DNA from: Siniperca chuatsi
Taxonomy: Eukaryota > Chordata > Actinopteri > Centrarchiformes > Sinipercidae
Direction: 5' to 3'
Assembly: GCF_020085105.1 (NCBI RefSeq)
Contig: NC_058058.1
Coordinates: 9,759,675 to 9,823,674, forward strand
DNA: 64,000 nt
The translations under genes and the position numbers were made by a program. The notes beneath the pieces were generated by a model, which saw only the letters and a program-made list of their open reading frames with translations, was not told the DNA's origin and did not search any database. Below are positions 39,580 to 54,200 of the stretch, one piece after another (the stretch's first letter is position 1; every line of letters begins with the position of its first letter).

Positions 39580-42500
39580 CTACACGAGCCACTTCTCCAT
39601 GCATGTGTGAAACACGGTCTCATTCGAGTGCCAAAAAATGTGTGCGACGCCGGGAACTGAACAGATGATCAGATCTCCACGAGCCGCCAGCGTCTTCAGA
39701 CCGAAAACATCTCTTAAATACATCTGAAACAGGAAAAGAAGAATATGATTCAAGGCATGTTCTTCTAAATTCATCTACTGTTTCAAACTGGGTATATTAT
39801 CCCAAGGCAACAAATAACTGGAGAATGATGTGCTGCACTGGGATGGGAACCTCCAAACATCAGACATAAAGTGAGATGTTCCAGCTTTGAACAGCGGCTA
39901 ACTACAAAGATCTTTAACTGGAACATTTTGCATGGACACCCCTGGATTAGTAGCGTAAAATCTTTATTTTTGTATGGTTCATTTATTTATTTATTTTTTT
40001 TTTTTTCAAAACAGGCTAAAATAATGCTCAGTGCAAATTATTACTGATGTATAAGGAAAGATGGTCTGTTGATGTTTGGTACAAACCTAAATTATGAACA
40101 TATTATATTGTAGAGCTTTATGCAGAACTTACCCAAAAAGCCAAATATCTCTGTGTGCACAGTTACGTTCAATTACGCTACCATTACCAATATAAATGTG
40201 TAGGTTTAATGCTCTCACTGAAGAGAAAAGACTTAGATTGTTATGTGATTTAGGTGAGATTGAAGATGAAGAAAAAACTTGAGTTGTGTTTGAGGAAGTT
40301 AACCTTTTTTGTGGCAGATTTTATTTGTAAAAGTTGGACAGAAAATAAAGTTCTTTGTTTGCTATGTAACATTATGTGTGAGAAGTTCTGTGCTTCTCTG
40401 ATAAATCCACTGCAATGGTATTTTTGGTGTCTTAGAGGTCCATGTGGGCTATAGATGAAAATAATCCAAAATAATATCAAAGTATTTGTAATGATCACAA
40501 AGGGAATTGAAATAAAACTAAAAACAGTGTTGTATGTGTGTCTGTTGTGTGATTTTCACTCACATCTTGGTGCTGCATCTCAACAACGGTCTCGTTGTCG
40601 TCATAAAATCCAAACTGACTAAAAATCATGAGAGAGGCAGAGGGGTTTAATGTTTGAGCATCACATGAGAGTCATCTGATCATCCACAGTCTAAAAAAAG
40701 CAAATCTCGCAAAGCCGAGTAACTAAGCATAGAAAGTGTTACATGACACTGGAAAAGCTGTAAAAATTCATATAAAAAGGATAAAACTGTTGCATCCTTG
40801 TAGTTCAATAAGACTGTATTAATCAAATTAAACTGGAAAAAAGTAAGACTCAACAACTGACGTGTTTTGGCTTTCATCAGAAGTGCATGAATAATACTCA
40901 ATGAAATTAACTCTGGTCTTTCAGAGGTATTTTAGCACCAGAGTCAGTTTCGTGCAGCTGTGTACCTCAAGTGTATATGACAGAAAAATATGAATGCATT
41001 TGAGTGCGGAAGACGACTTCAAAGTGCGAAAATGTCCCAACATTTTGTCCAAGAAAATCACATGTGCAATGTGTCAAAGATTACCGTAAAATTATTTTGT
41101 CTATAAGAAAGTGAAATAAGAAAATGAAATCATATGTTAGATCAAAAGAGCACAAGCACGAAAATATTTTTGAGAAACTGAACAAGACAGAGGATGAACT
41201 CACCTCGACTGCCAGGGAGTGATGACTCCATCATCTGGTCCTCCGATTAACACCAGCTTTTTGATTTTGACGAAGTTCTTCTTCCACTCTGAGATTGAGA
41301 TATTAAAACATACTAAATATATACACTAAGTGGCCACTTTATTGGGTACACCTGTTCCACCTATTGCAATCCAGTACGACAGCTCTGCCATAAATACTAG
41401 CTTTACCTGATATATTGTGTCACTGAGGAAGACGACATCTTAAAGTGTTTACTGTAAATAGTTTCTTTACATTTGTGCAATGTGCATCTTTATTTGTACC
41501 ATATGTGACTAAATAAAAACAAAATGCATATTTTATGCATTATTCAGCACTCTGACTTCCTAGGGACCATCTGATAGGACATTGTTATTTATGAATTATT
41601 ATTAGTAGGCACAACAAACTTCTCCTACTTATTGACATTTCTTTAGGAGTCATGAGGTCAAAATTTGTCACTGTTGCATCATAAAGATAGAATGCCCCCC
41701 CCCACTTACAGTTATATACATTAAACTTATGGTGGGAGTTTTACCCACAAGGAATGTGCTGACCTGTTGAATTTGGATTTTGTCTCTCGCTGTTGAGCAG
41801 TGCCAAATAATCACTGCTGTTCACATACATGTCTCTGTGGTGGGGGTCTGGAGAGGAAGGAGGAGGAAGAAGAGAGAGGACAAACAACCAGTATGTTAAA
41901 ACACTTGTTTATGAGGCTTCTTGGTAGTTAAACAATCTGAGACACACACACCCTTTCTTATACTAAATCTCTTTGAATCTGACATAATCTTCAAAAAAAC
42001 AGCGCATTGAATATCTAATTTTCAGGTTTGACAAGCTCAGGAATATAATTCACAAACTCACACCTTCTGTGTGCCAACTGTATGAGAAAGTTATTCTTGG
42101 AGTCTCACCATTCCAGTAGTTGCAGATGGATATCCTCTGACCTATTGCAGTGTAGCAGAGGTGGTAAAGGTTGGACTTCACAAACTGTGGGAAGAGGTAC
42201 TTCAAGTAGTCTGTGTCTGAGAGAAAACAGGAGACAGAGCAGGATGAAGCCTGAGCATTGGAGAGAATAAACCAGTTCTTTAACATGTTAAACCTGCAGT
42301 AATTGATTTTTTTGGTCACTTGGCAGCAGCAGAACATGTTGTGAACACAACATTGACATATCAGCACATTTTAAGTTGATATGGTGAACTGATATTAGCA
42401 AACAGTTGCTTATTCATTTGGAGTTGTGTTTGTGTCCACTTGATGAATGTAAGTCCAATATTCACTCTCTTTTAGCTCTGTTTTTGGTCTCTACGAACTC

Positions 42501-45500
42501 CTGAGGGAAATATCTGGCTCTTTAGCTGCTAAATGCTCCACTGTGTTCACAAGCTAGTCGCTAACTTTGTGTGTCTGCCGTTTGGTGCTGAGCAGGTAGT
42601 GCACAGTGGGTTTTCAGAAGAGATGGGCAGATGATACCGAAGCTTGTTTCAGTCCTGTGAATCTCACTGTTTCAATACATTGTTTCGGAGCTTGTATCGA
42701 ATACCTTGTGACTGAAGAAGCTTCAAACGTCACTGGTGTATTAGAAAGCACTTCATTCAGTTTGACAGTTTTGCAGCTAAACTTTGTGATAGGCACATTA
42801 GAGGGATGAGAAGAAAGGAGAATAACTGAGAAACATGGTGATGTACACTACAAAGACATAACAATGACAATAAGCACGAGAACATTTCCACCTGATACCA
42901 AGTAATAATGTAATAAAAGTAATTTAAAGGTAATTTAAAATAAGTGTTAAATAGCTCTACAATCCGACAGCCATCACTGAAATAGAGACATGGGTCTCCG
43001 AGTCCCTCCGCTGTGCAGTAAACAGAAAATACATTTTCTGGTATCCCGCTCCCACTTCATCCAATCAGGAGAGAGAGCTCTCTGCACGTTTACCGGCAGG
43101 CAGTAGAGCTGAAGTGTGACTGACCATTGCTGAACAGGAGACGCTACCTATTCCAGCGCTCCCAGGAACGGCTTACACCACCAAATACGCAAAGCTAATG
43201 AAGACTGCTGAAGAAAAGAAAGAACAAAAGAAAGCTGCCAGAAAAAAAAAAAAAAAAAGTCATGCAAATCCTGCATTTACATCGGTCTGGCCTTTGATCG
43301 CTGGAAGGGTGGTCATGTGGGGTGGAGGGAGGGGAGTGTTAGTGTGCAAGAACAGACAGGAAGTTAGCAAAAATGTTGATATCGCTCACAGCCCCTTTAA
43401 TGAATATCATTCTGCAGTCACACATAAGTATCAACCAAGAAGTCAAAATAAGTCCTCAGTGGACACTCGACCTAAACTACAGCATTAAGGTACATTAATA
43501 TTTTGTGTCAGCAAAAATGTTTTAGATCTAAACTTTTTGAACAATGCATTTATCAGTTATTTTTCTATATTGCACAGCAGCATCTACATTCAGTGCAGCA
43601 CTTCTGAACTAGAGTATTACAGATATAATAAGGTAATAAGCTTCTTGGACTTTTATTGCACACATATGAGGCTAAAACTATTAAAATCAGCGAGGTGTTG
43701 TAGTACTTCGACCCCAGTCTTGAAGGGCTGCTATAAGTTTTACAAGCCACCACATGTCACTGTGCTGCTGAGTTTGAAGTCCCGAAGCTTCAAATCTTTT
43801 TTCGGCACAAATAGAAAGAAAGTCCCAAAGCTCATAAGGCTTCATCTGCCTTTCACTGAAAACAGCTGCCTGCTGCGGCTGAAAACGATGCTATGAGAGC
43901 TGTGAGAGTGAATCAAAACAGTAAAGTTGTGGGTCAGACAGCTAAACAAAGAGCTGAAACTCACTATAAAGCTTCATAAAGCCGAGGGGAGCTGCAGATT
44001 CAGGTGATAATTCTCGATAGGTTCATCACCATGAGCAACCCCTTTCACATTGTCACACTATTTTCACATTATCATTTGATATATTGTTATTATAGGTGCT
44101 TTAAACATAATCATGTGTTCAGCTTTGAACCCACCTCCATATTGCCCGGCCTGAGGCGATGACAGAGAGATGAAAGTCTGGACGTTGTGGTCAGACAGAG
44201 TGGAGAGGATTCCTCTGCAAACCAGCCCACCTGTGATCAAGTCAACAAAAGTTGCTGTTGGAAGTTGGAAAATCTTGGCTTTTTACCAGAAAAAAAGCCA
44301 AAAACCTGAAGATATTCAATTATCTACCAGATAACATAAAGAAAAGCATAAAATCCTCACAAATTAGAAGCTGAAATTAGGAAACGTTTGGCATCATGCT
44401 TGAAAAAAATGCTTTAATGATAAATCAATTATCCAATTTAAGCCAAACTTAAAACCCACTTATTTAGAATAGCTTTTAACACTTAGAGGCCCTGTGACAC
44501 TTCTCTTTATCTTAATGTTGTAATGTGCTCTGCTGACCTATTTGTACTTTTATTATTATTTATTATTATCATTATTATTTTTTATCTTGTTTTTAATGTT
44601 GTACAGCACTTCCAGCTTCGATTGTTGGAAGGTGCTATAGAAATAAAGTTTGATTGATTGAATTATCAAAAGTTTTCAGATTTTCAGTATAGCTTGAACT
44701 TTAATCTATAAAAGCATGTTAAAATTATAAGAAATTAAATTGAAATCTAAGGTTCCTCAAGGAAATACTACTGTTCTGTAAAAGCAGGTTGGCAAAAATT
44801 GCCCATGAGTAATTTACATGTATGTTGGGCAAAGAAACTATCTCTTCCCCTGGTTTTTATTAACTGGAACATTTAGCAGTTTGAATTACAAGCTGCTGGC
44901 TGGGAAATTCCAACTCCTGACTGAAGCAGAAATGTAAAAAAAATGTATCAAGAGAATAAAACAACAAACAGTGAGTCCTGTAAAGCCCCATCTTTTAAAT
45001 ATAGGTGTGAAATATTTACAATTTACAGAATACAGGGTCACTCTGAGGTCAGCTTTTGTAACTAAAGACACATACCAAGACTGTTTTATAATCTTAAGCA
45101 AATATCACATTTATGTCTCTATTTCACTTTGCACAAATGCACTCACAGACCTTGAGAGTAGCAGATAAAGTGGACCCCGTCTGCTGCGTTTTGCATTATT
45201 GGGTAAATAGCTGCCTTGAATCCCTCCACCTGCTTCCACATGGGCTGCAGGCTGGCACTTCTATCGAACAAGTCGATGACCGTCACGTTTGTTCCAGGAT
45301 GAGACTGCAGGAGGGAGAAGAAGATGGTTTCACTTCATAAACAGGGTGTACTGGGCTTGTAGGGAGGGAGTGTGTCTAAGTAATTTGTCATATTGCATTA
45401 AACGTTAGACAGATATAAGAAACAACACACTAACCTCTGCATTAAAAGCAACAGCAGTGTTAAACAGCAAGGAAAACCAAAGCTCCTGTGTTACCAAAGA

Positions 45501-46592
45501 TCCATGGGGATGTTTGGCTACTAATTGATAAGGATGTGCTTTAAATAGTTATGATTCATTAGGTTGTTTGGTAAAAAGGCAGGAGCACAGACTAACTGAA
45601 GCAGATTGAAGTCTGAATTTCCGCTTTCAAATTGTTCAATCTGTAGTCAGGTTTCAGTCTTTAGCTTTCTAATACAGCAGAGGTGAAAAAGAGGAACTTA
45701 ATCTTGGTTTAACCTCATCAACCCTGCCAGTGCTCCCACACAAAAACTTCCCTTTTGCAACATCATCACATCTTAATCTCAATCAGGTCACTCCCAAAAC
45801 AATCTCAAACTGTGTGTCTGTTTCAAAGGGTGTGTGAGGATTCAAGAAGAAAAGCAGGAAAGGGCACATTTCTATGTGCATTTTAAATGCTTCATTATCA
45901 TTGCAAGTACGGACAACTTTACTGAATAAACCCTCCTGCACACAACTCAATTCTCACAGATTTAATGTAACAAAAAGTCCAGACTGGCTCAAGATAGTTT
46001 GGCATTTTTGATATACAAATTATGGAGAACATTATAGAATATTACAGTGCAAACTACAGGTTATATTAAACCAAAATAACACATTTACAACTCTATAATA
46101 CTACATTTAAGTGCATGAACCTACATTAGTAGTTACTCACTTTCCTGTGGTGTTGCTGCAGGAATAATGCAGAAAACTAATTCAGTTTACATTACAAGAC
46201 AATTTTCTAGCTGACTAATGTGGCTCAATACATTTTGCATTGTGCGGGTCCACGTTTAGCTGATAACATGTGGTTATACAAGCAAGGCCTGCAGTATATA
46301 CTTTATAAGGTCAACTCCTGAACAATACAATGTATATACACTAAACATCTACAAAACAACCCCACTCCATCAGTTCGTCTTTATTCCGACCACTCACCTC
46401 GTTAATGAACCGCTGTAAGTTTTTAAAATTCCCTGAGCTGTCGAACAAACCGTGCACTATGATCACCGGCTTGTACCCGACCACCGCAGCCCAGAGACAC
46501 GCACCAAGCAGCGGATAGAGCAGCCCGGCCGCCCCGCTGCCCCCCCTGCTCCTCCTCCTCTGGCTTGACACAGCAGAATGGGAGCCCTTCAT
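39580..46592 (-). CDS. ppt2: Palmitoyl-protein thioesterase 2 (PPT2), 306 aa
   Basis: Eight coding exons on minus: 46398-46592, 45151-45304, 44135-44230, 42109-42216, 41764-41847, 41204-41288, 40564-40618, 39580-39723, totalling 921 nt with consistent phases. PPT2 is a lysosomal alpha/beta-hydrolase that cleaves acyl-CoA and other thioesters. After an Arg-rich start, a hydrophobic signal segment ([16 protein letters not shown]) leads into [17 protein letters not shown], the conserved N-terminus. The nucleophile is Ser115 in CYSQGG. The acid is in [11 protein letters not shown] (Asp231/232) and the base is His287 in GVAHIFWH. Sequons such as NVT, NSS and NET fit lysosomal glycosylation. Human PPT2 is 302 aa, so the length is normal. 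It lies head to tail between crat and rps5. Mammalian PPT2 is also in MHC class III. Confidence 0.96.
41325..41400. repeat. Fragment of a dispersed DNA-transposon-like repeat
   Basis: 'acactaagtggccactttattgggtacacctgtt' is a recurrent teleost repeat terminus. Only a short piece is present, in the ppt2 intron between exons 5 and 6. Confidence 0.45.
44280..44665. repeat. Two repeat pieces in ppt2 intron 2
   Basis: 44280-44430 belongs to the 'ATTAATCGATTAATC' family. 44440-44665 ends '(gc)tatagaaataaagtttgattgattga', a polyadenylation-like hexamer followed by a short GATT tandem, as found at the 3' ends of many fish retroelements. Confidence 0.5.
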
Positions 46593-46965
46593 TATAGCTA
46601 AAAATAAAAGCTTACAGGTTTACTAAATAAAAGAGATAACTTGTAAAATAAAATAAAAACATAAAAAAAATAATAATAATGTTTGGCTAATGTGCTATCA
46701 TCTTCATCTCCATTTCTTTTTCCAAGCTGCGGAACTTTAGACCTGAAATCCGCTCGTCAGTGTCCCTTAAATAATCTTATTTAACACACAAACTATGTGT
46801 TTATTGTTTAGTAACAGTTCCACGAAAGCACCGAGCAGCTGCTGAGCTTTGGTTTGGTTTCTTTTGTTTGTTCCGGTTTTAAATTAAACGTGATGCGTCC
46901 GCTGCTGTCGTAACTTCCGGTTTCAGTTCGTCCAATCAGCAGCACGGACACATTAAAAAGTCCCA
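46593..46965 (-). promoter_or_regulatory. ppt2: Presumed ppt2 promoter
   Basis: Minus strand: a CCGGAAGT ETS core at 46913-46920, a second CCGGAA near 46871, and an inverted CCAAT box (CCAAT on plus at 46932-46936). They lie 280-340 bp upstream of the ATG. Inferred from motifs and position. Confidence 0.45.
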
Positions 46966-48113
46966 TCTGTTATTTTGTGGTTACAACAGTTATATACATT
47001 GTGTAATAATAACGTAAGAACGGAAAATGATTGTTACTTTTTCGTTTACGTTTCTTTTTAAATCCAGCCACTTTTTACTTTACAGTGTTTTTAAAATAAT
47101 TTTATTTAACCAGGAAAGTTTATCACTGGGATTAAAAATCTAGTTTACAGTAGTGTCCTTGGCATAGAGAACTGCCTGGTTTACAAAAACCTATAACACA
47201 GACTTAATAATAATAATAAATGGTTGACAAAGCAGAAGGAATTATGCAGTATTACAAAGAATATAAAAATTAATTCCCTAACAGATATGTTAAAGGATTG
47301 GTTCATAATTTTGCAAGTCTGTATTAAAACAATAGTCAGATGCCCATATGAACATTGAAACAGGGTTGGCATATTGTAATCATTCCTCCTGTTCATACTG
47401 GCCATTAAAAGATCCCTTCCTAATGCACTTTCATTGTAAGTGATGGGGGACAAAATCCAAAGTCCTTGTCTTCTAAAGCTTAATTCGAATTAACCCACTG
47501 GGAGGCCCTGGAGCAAAAATTGCCATCACACAGACACACTAGTTCATGCAAACACATCTCTGAGGTGTTTGTACTACACCTTTCCTAACCACTGTCATAC
47601 TCTCTCTCACACACACACCAAGCATTTAAACGCGGGATCATGTGATAACAGGCTTTATTAACCAGTCCTGCAGATTGAGAGCAGATCAACACGCCCCAGC
47701 AAGGGGACCAAAGCCTTTTCACTTTCATCTCAAAATACAGTAAATACATACATGCACTGTCACCATTAATAACCAGCTTTCTGGCGTTTGGTCCATTTCA
47801 AAACAGACTTGTTACGCTACAAAATCAATGGTTTCCATAAACATTTGTCAATTAACTGACAGCAGTGCAACACATGAAACATGTTTATTCTCAATAGAGG
47901 CTGCTGGTCATCTCATGGCTCGTGAAAGGAGTGCAGTCAGTTTACACACACATGTTTTTGGCTTGTTCTGATTAATGATGGAGTGTCAGGCTGGTTTTAA
48001 CTTTGTTTTGCTTTCACCCAGATATATTGTAGCATTAGCTGCCTCCAAGTGCATCCACTGTAGCAACTATAATGCATCTTGCTTGCTCAGCTCTTGCTAG
48101 AAAAGGAAAATGA
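46966..48113. other. Intergenic region between ppt2 and crat
   Basis: AT-rich spacer. 47083-47160 resembles a common fish repeat ('tttatttaaccaggaaagttta'). A TTTATT at 47654-47659 is a second possible distal poly(A) signal for crat. No exon was seen. Confidence 0.45.
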
Positions 48114-48119
48114 TTTATT
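48114..48119 (-). terminator. Candidate poly(A) signal of the crat-like gene
   Basis: AATAAA on minus, about 180 bp beyond the stop codon. Confidence 0.45.
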
Positions 48120-48299
48120 GCTGCATCAAAAGCACCTCAGACACACTGTGTCTTCAATACTATCTCAGATTTAACCGCTCAAGTGAAGCGTGCGCATGAA
48201 AACATCCATGTCAAAAACAAGCCTCATCAAGACTTCTACAAAATGTTGTTTTTTTCCAGGTGTAGAAGAGTGGGTTTATGCTGTTGGACAGGAGCAGCT

Positions 48300-51200
48300 C
48301 TACACAGTAGGCTGCAGTAGCTCCTGCAGCTGACACAAGGTGTCCTTTAGCGTGCGCGCTAATGTTGCTGCATGTGTCTCCTCGCAGCAGTTGAAGGCGG
48401 TGATGGAGAAGTGGACGTGGTCGGCCTGGGGGTTGTAGCAAATGGCGTAACCGTCGGGAACAAGGGGCCCAAAACACATCACGCTGTCTGTGTTCGCAGG
48501 CACCTGAAGGAGCAAGAGAGACGAAAACATGAGATAATGTATCAAAAGAGAAAACGTTAGACCTGTACAAACATAATGCAGATGCTAAAACTGGGCGATA
48601 TGCCTGTCCGATATCACAATATTGCATCAAATGTATGTTCAAAGCAATAAACTGTGTTCCACTGTTAAGAATCACAACTTTAAATGTGTAAAACAAAACT
48701 TTAATAATTGTTTGTTTTACTTGGAATCATTAGTAAAAAGGACATAAAATTAATCAGTAATAATTTTAATAATTTATGAACCATTTAAGTCATTTTTCAA
48801 GGAAAATTACCAAATACTTGCTAGTTTCCGCCACACCAGTGTGAAGATTGCCTGCTTTTCATTGTCTTATATAATAGAAGAATGTGAAAAGAATAAAAAT
48901 TGAGGGGAATCAGTGAGTCTCCACAAAGCATCACTACTATTTCAGTACCTAGTTAGCAAAATGAGAAACGTATGAGGATGACTACTTTGCTCATACATTT
49001 CACTTTCCCCCCTGTTGTCGTGCCATTAACACTACATAACATTCAAATCTATGAGGGTAAAAACCTTCTCAAATTGGTTTAAGTGGGCCGAAATGCTAAA
49101 TCCTTTTAAATTACATCAAATTAAAAGCAGACCTATTAGGGTGTCCTTGATATAAAACCATCTGACAACTCCTATCTCCTGTTATTTATCTTTACCACAA
49201 TAGAAGTGTGGTTCACTGCACTGTATGTAAATTACACGTCTAGACTGAATACAGTGTGAAAAGTTAAGGAAAAGCATTGACTTTGATCAAGCAGGATGAA
49301 TCCAGAGTGAATCACCAGATTAAGAAAACTCACATTATATACATTAGCTAGCCACATTGTTAAGGGGTAATAACACAAATGTGATGTATAGAACTAGGGA
49401 AATTAAAATTAAACCATAAAAAACTCCTGCTGTCAGGAGCAAATAAGTCTGAGTGTCATCATTTAAAAAAAACAGAAGATAAGCAGCTTGACTGCTGGAA
49501 ACTCCCAAACTGCATTTTGTTGGCGGTAAATGCACCACATTAAGAGAACATCACATGCTCCAGAACAACTGGAAAACCACTGATAGAAAATTCCCTCTTA
49601 TATATTCACAGTATCATAACATTTTTTAAAACATAATCCCCACTTCCTGTTGTGCTACAGGACTGTTAACACAACAAAGACACACACTTTATCACACAGA
49701 AACACACCTGCCCTGTTCGGAGTTTCCAGTGTGTTGCCAGGCCGTAAGCTGTATCCATGAAGATTTTGGGAATGCTGAGTCCTTCCTCGATGGCCTGCAG
49801 CTTGAGCCCCAGCAGGTGGCGGTCAATGCCGTGTCCATTAAGTGCCTGAACAGAGCAGGGAAACAAACTAGAAGATAAGTGTTTATCAGTTAATAACAGA
49901 TGACAAAAGCTGTTGAAAGTCCACTTGTTATTTACCTGATTAGTCAGAGCTGCATAGGCATCAACAGCTTCTCTGAATAGCTGTAGCTTTGCTTCCCGCT
50001 GCAACAAAAACAAAAAACGCACTATGATTACAAGCTAAGCCACATTTCTTCTTGCTGTTAAATCACCTGAAACCAAACAAGCTAAAATGAATTCACAGTG
50101 GAGCAATTCACTGGCATTTCTCACCGATACAGATGGATCATCAAAGGCGAGAATGAACTTGAGCGTCTGATTTGTGGGCGAGCGGATATATTCTGTCCTT
50201 CCTCCTCGAAACATCCGCTGAGAGACAATATCACAGGCAGCACAGACTTCACTGTGAACTCTAAAAAAATAAAAAGAACAAAATGGAGTATAATCTAAAA
50301 ACACTAATAATTTCAATCTTTAGTCTTACTTGTTCATCACCAATGTACATTCCAGCACAAACAACAAAGAATACAGAAACAAATAGTCTAAATCAGGGGT
50401 TTTCAAAGTCTACATTCAGAGCCTTAGTAATGTTTTGCTATTATTTATTTAGCAATTTTGTCACTCCTATTATTTCTTTGTCTTACTTCTCTTTAGGGGA
50501 TCTGTAAGTTTTGGGACTATAGTTCCAATAATGCTTTGGTGGATGTAAACAGGAAGTTGTTGCCATTGAGTCAGTTAGTTAGCTGTGGACTGCGACTTGA
50601 TTCCTGTTTTTTTTGCCAATATTTGTTTACATTTTGTCAAGTTGGCACCATTAAATATATGCCGAATTAGCTACTATCATTTCCTGTTTGCAATGTACCC
50701 ATGCATGTACAGACAACTATCACTGGATTACTTTAATACTGAAGAAAACTTAAAAACACAATGATTCTCAGGCAAGTTCTGGAGGTACAAGAAGCGTCTT
50801 TTTTCTTTGATATCTAAGCGGATATATGGACTCAAGCCAGTGTTCACTCTCTGGCTCAGTCTGAGAGACCTGTGACTGAAAGCAACACAATAAAAAATAA
50901 ATAAAGCTCTTTCTCAGCGTCTTGCTGAAGGTAATTCTGGGAAATGTAGAAAATCACTAACATCATTAACAGCAATATAATAATCACATGCTAGGAGATT
51001 TTACATAAGTTGTGTCAACCTTTGCACATATATCTCTGTATTATTAATTATGTTGGTGATTTATGATGTTTTTATTTATGTCTGTTCCACATACAGTGCA
51101 GTATTTACCCATTTATTCTCATTTTAATTATTTAATTGCATTTTTAATTTCTGTATAAAGCATTTTGGTCAACATCTGTTGTTTTTAAAACGGCAGACTT

Positions 51201-54200
51201 ATAAACTTTTTTAAAGTTTATTCTGTTCTGTTATAAGCAGTTAAATGATGTTCTTCTGTTCAATAACAGTGTTAGAGTTTCTAAAAGGTAGATTTTTCTT
51301 CTAATTGCAAACATTAAAAATCAGACTATGTTTTGAATCTGCTAAAGTTAGTGACGTCACCGTCACTGACCTGTAGTAGGCGAGCTGCAGGGCGACCTGG
51401 ATGAAGGCGTTCGGACTCATGTTGTGCTGCTTGGGAAGCTCCTTGCCAAACCTCTTGAAGTTGAACACGTTCACGTCGAGGTCGTTGATCAGTCTGAGGG
51501 AAATTTAAAACATTATTTTGCATCTGTGATTAAATCATTCTACACTCATACATGTAGTTGTAAACAGCTATGTGTTTATTAATGTGCAGTATTTGTTATA
51601 ACAATTCTAACTTTTCCTATGCAGACATAATATAGTTGTAATGATATAAAATATCATTATCTGTTTATACACCAGCCTTCACTTATGGGTGCCCAAAGCA
51701 GGAGCTATATTTGTTGACATTAACAAACACTTATATCTGCTTACAAACAAAATTATTGTGTGTTACAAACCATTTATTAAATGTTTATATACTGATTATG
51801 GGGGCTTAAAGTAAAGTGTTGCCAATTATGTCATTTCTATTTTTTGAGAAATAATATTCTGAGTAACATCCGTCCAGCTCAAATCCACAGTGCATGTAAG
51901 AAAAAAGCTTTATTTCGCATTTGGCTCTTGGCATCTGAGTGATTTAAGAGTACTCTAAATTATAAATTATACAGCCGTGTATAAAGGCTTGTGGGAAAAA
52001 GATCACAATAACGACTTTTAAGGTTTTTAAAAAGGCACTCGTGCCCAATGACAGCTTTCTGTTTAGTCAAGGTTACATTCATACAGAGAAGATAAATGTG
52101 TTTACACTGCTGTGGCTTTGCTTTAGGCCAAGTTTCAGCTTTGTTAGATTTAGAAAAGCAAACATCTAGTTGACACTGTGAGACAGCGAGGCCATTCTTC
52201 TCCTATCATGACAGGTATTCTGCAGAGATTCACACTAAAACACTCCACCCTGTTCACAAGAATAAGTGAGAAGCTTACATATCGAGGTTCTGCTTGGCGT
52301 GCTCTATGTCCCTTTTAATTTCTCGGTCTATGTGAAAGTAAAGCTTCTTGGGCATCGGTAGAGGGACCAGCGGCGCTCTCTTTGGGTCTGGTTTCTCACT
52401 GCAGTCAAGAAAACACACAATTACTCGTGTATGAGTATCAAAGGTGTAAAGCAGAAAATTCAGCCATTTTCCACCTCATATTCTATCATAATGACCCATT
52501 TGACTAAATCTGTATACGTTTCTTCACTCATTGCAGATGTTGTAATGAGACATTTAGCAACAGCTTTTGCACCTCCTTGTGACTCTTTGACAGCGCCCTG
52601 ATTACTCTTCTTACAGTGTTTCACAGTGTTTTCATGAGAAAAATGTTAAGTCACTTTGGACAAAAGCATCTGCCAAATGAGTGGAAACGTGTCAGGTTGT
52701 GGAAAACCAAAAAATTAAAAAAGTGTCATTGAACACAGAGAATCAGTACTTAAAAAAATTATTTTCTAGTGGATTGTGAGAGACTCAACAGGCAAGCGAT
52801 ATTAGGTTAAGGTTTAGGTTAAAAGTAAACAGAGGGACAACAGGACATTTAACAGGACATGTTTAAAGCCAACAGACAAGTGAACAGTAATTCATGTCAG
52901 CAGTGTCCAAATTTAACTTGGCTCAGCTTGGTTCCCCTGCTACTGGCTGGTAAACAAAAAAGATTATCTCACAGGAATACAAGACAGAAACAAGACAAAG
53001 AGTGTACAACATGCTAGCAGCTCTGTGAGGCTGTACTTTGAGCTAAACGCTAACATCAGCATGCTAACTGCTAGCTACTCACAATGACAACGCTAACATG
53101 CTGATGTTTAGCAGGTATAAAGTTTACCATGGTCACCATCTTAGTTTAGCATGTTAGCATGCTAAAGACAAAGTACACCTGAGGCTGATGGGAATGTCAT
53201 TAGTTTTGTAGGAATTTGGTCATAAACCAAAGTATTGGATAAATAAAGATTTTGACCTGATGATGCTACTAGATGAAAAGTCAGGGATCACCAAAATTAT
53301 TCAAATTCATGGATACAGTACAAAAGAGCCACACACCAAGACAAGCTAAATGTATATACCAATCTGGGTTCAGGTTAAAAGCAGTTTGGCTTCAGCAGTA
53401 CATACTTAAAGACTGCTGAAGCCAAACTGAAAGAAAAACTTGGAGGGGAAAGAAAAAGAAAATCAAAAGAACAAGAGGAAAGCTCTGATGCAAACAAAAA
53501 CCTGCCAGGAATAATTTCTACCAGTAAAAGATTCTCTCTGCTTAATTTTATTTGAAATGTATAGAACCTGTAACATATAGATGCTGTTATATTTTCTTTT
53601 TACCTCAAATAAACAACATTGAATCCAGCTAAAGTCGTGTGTTAGGTGGCCTGAGGCCTTGTTTGATTGGCTCACAGTCAGACTGTATGGCAGCCAGCAA
53701 GGACAAAATTACGTGCCAGACAAATTCCAGCATTTGGTGCTTGCTGGGTTGTAAAGTCAGACCCAATAAAGGAAATTATTCAAACACAAAAAATATATAA
53801 AACACCACAAATGCATCAGGGCATGATCATGTCTCTCCTCATTAAGACTTTATCTCACCAGTACTCCAGGATATGATCCAGCAGCGTTGCTATGGGCGGA
53901 CCCTCAGCTATGGCTTGTTCATACAGAAGACCCCATGAGCCGTCCTCGCCCACCACAAACTATTCACACAAACACAGACAACAGTTAGCCTACAGTAACG
54001 GCTGCATCAGCTAGTTTCATATAAACTAACCTTTCCTTTTCATACGTGAATATTCCTGCCGCTCACCTGCAGCGTTTTATCAAACCAGCGGTTACCACTG
54101 TTGGAGAACGTCCCGCCTCCATGCAGAACCTGCGCTGCCTTACGGCTGGCGTACCTGTCAATCAAAGTTGGAACAAACAAAATCAACATAACACAAGAAA

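Noticed and set aside
43537-43896. 119-codon open frame in ppt2 intron 3
   Set aside because: Lies within intronic sequence opposite to ppt2. The sequence near 42600-43900 looks repeat-derived, and the product has no recognisable motif.
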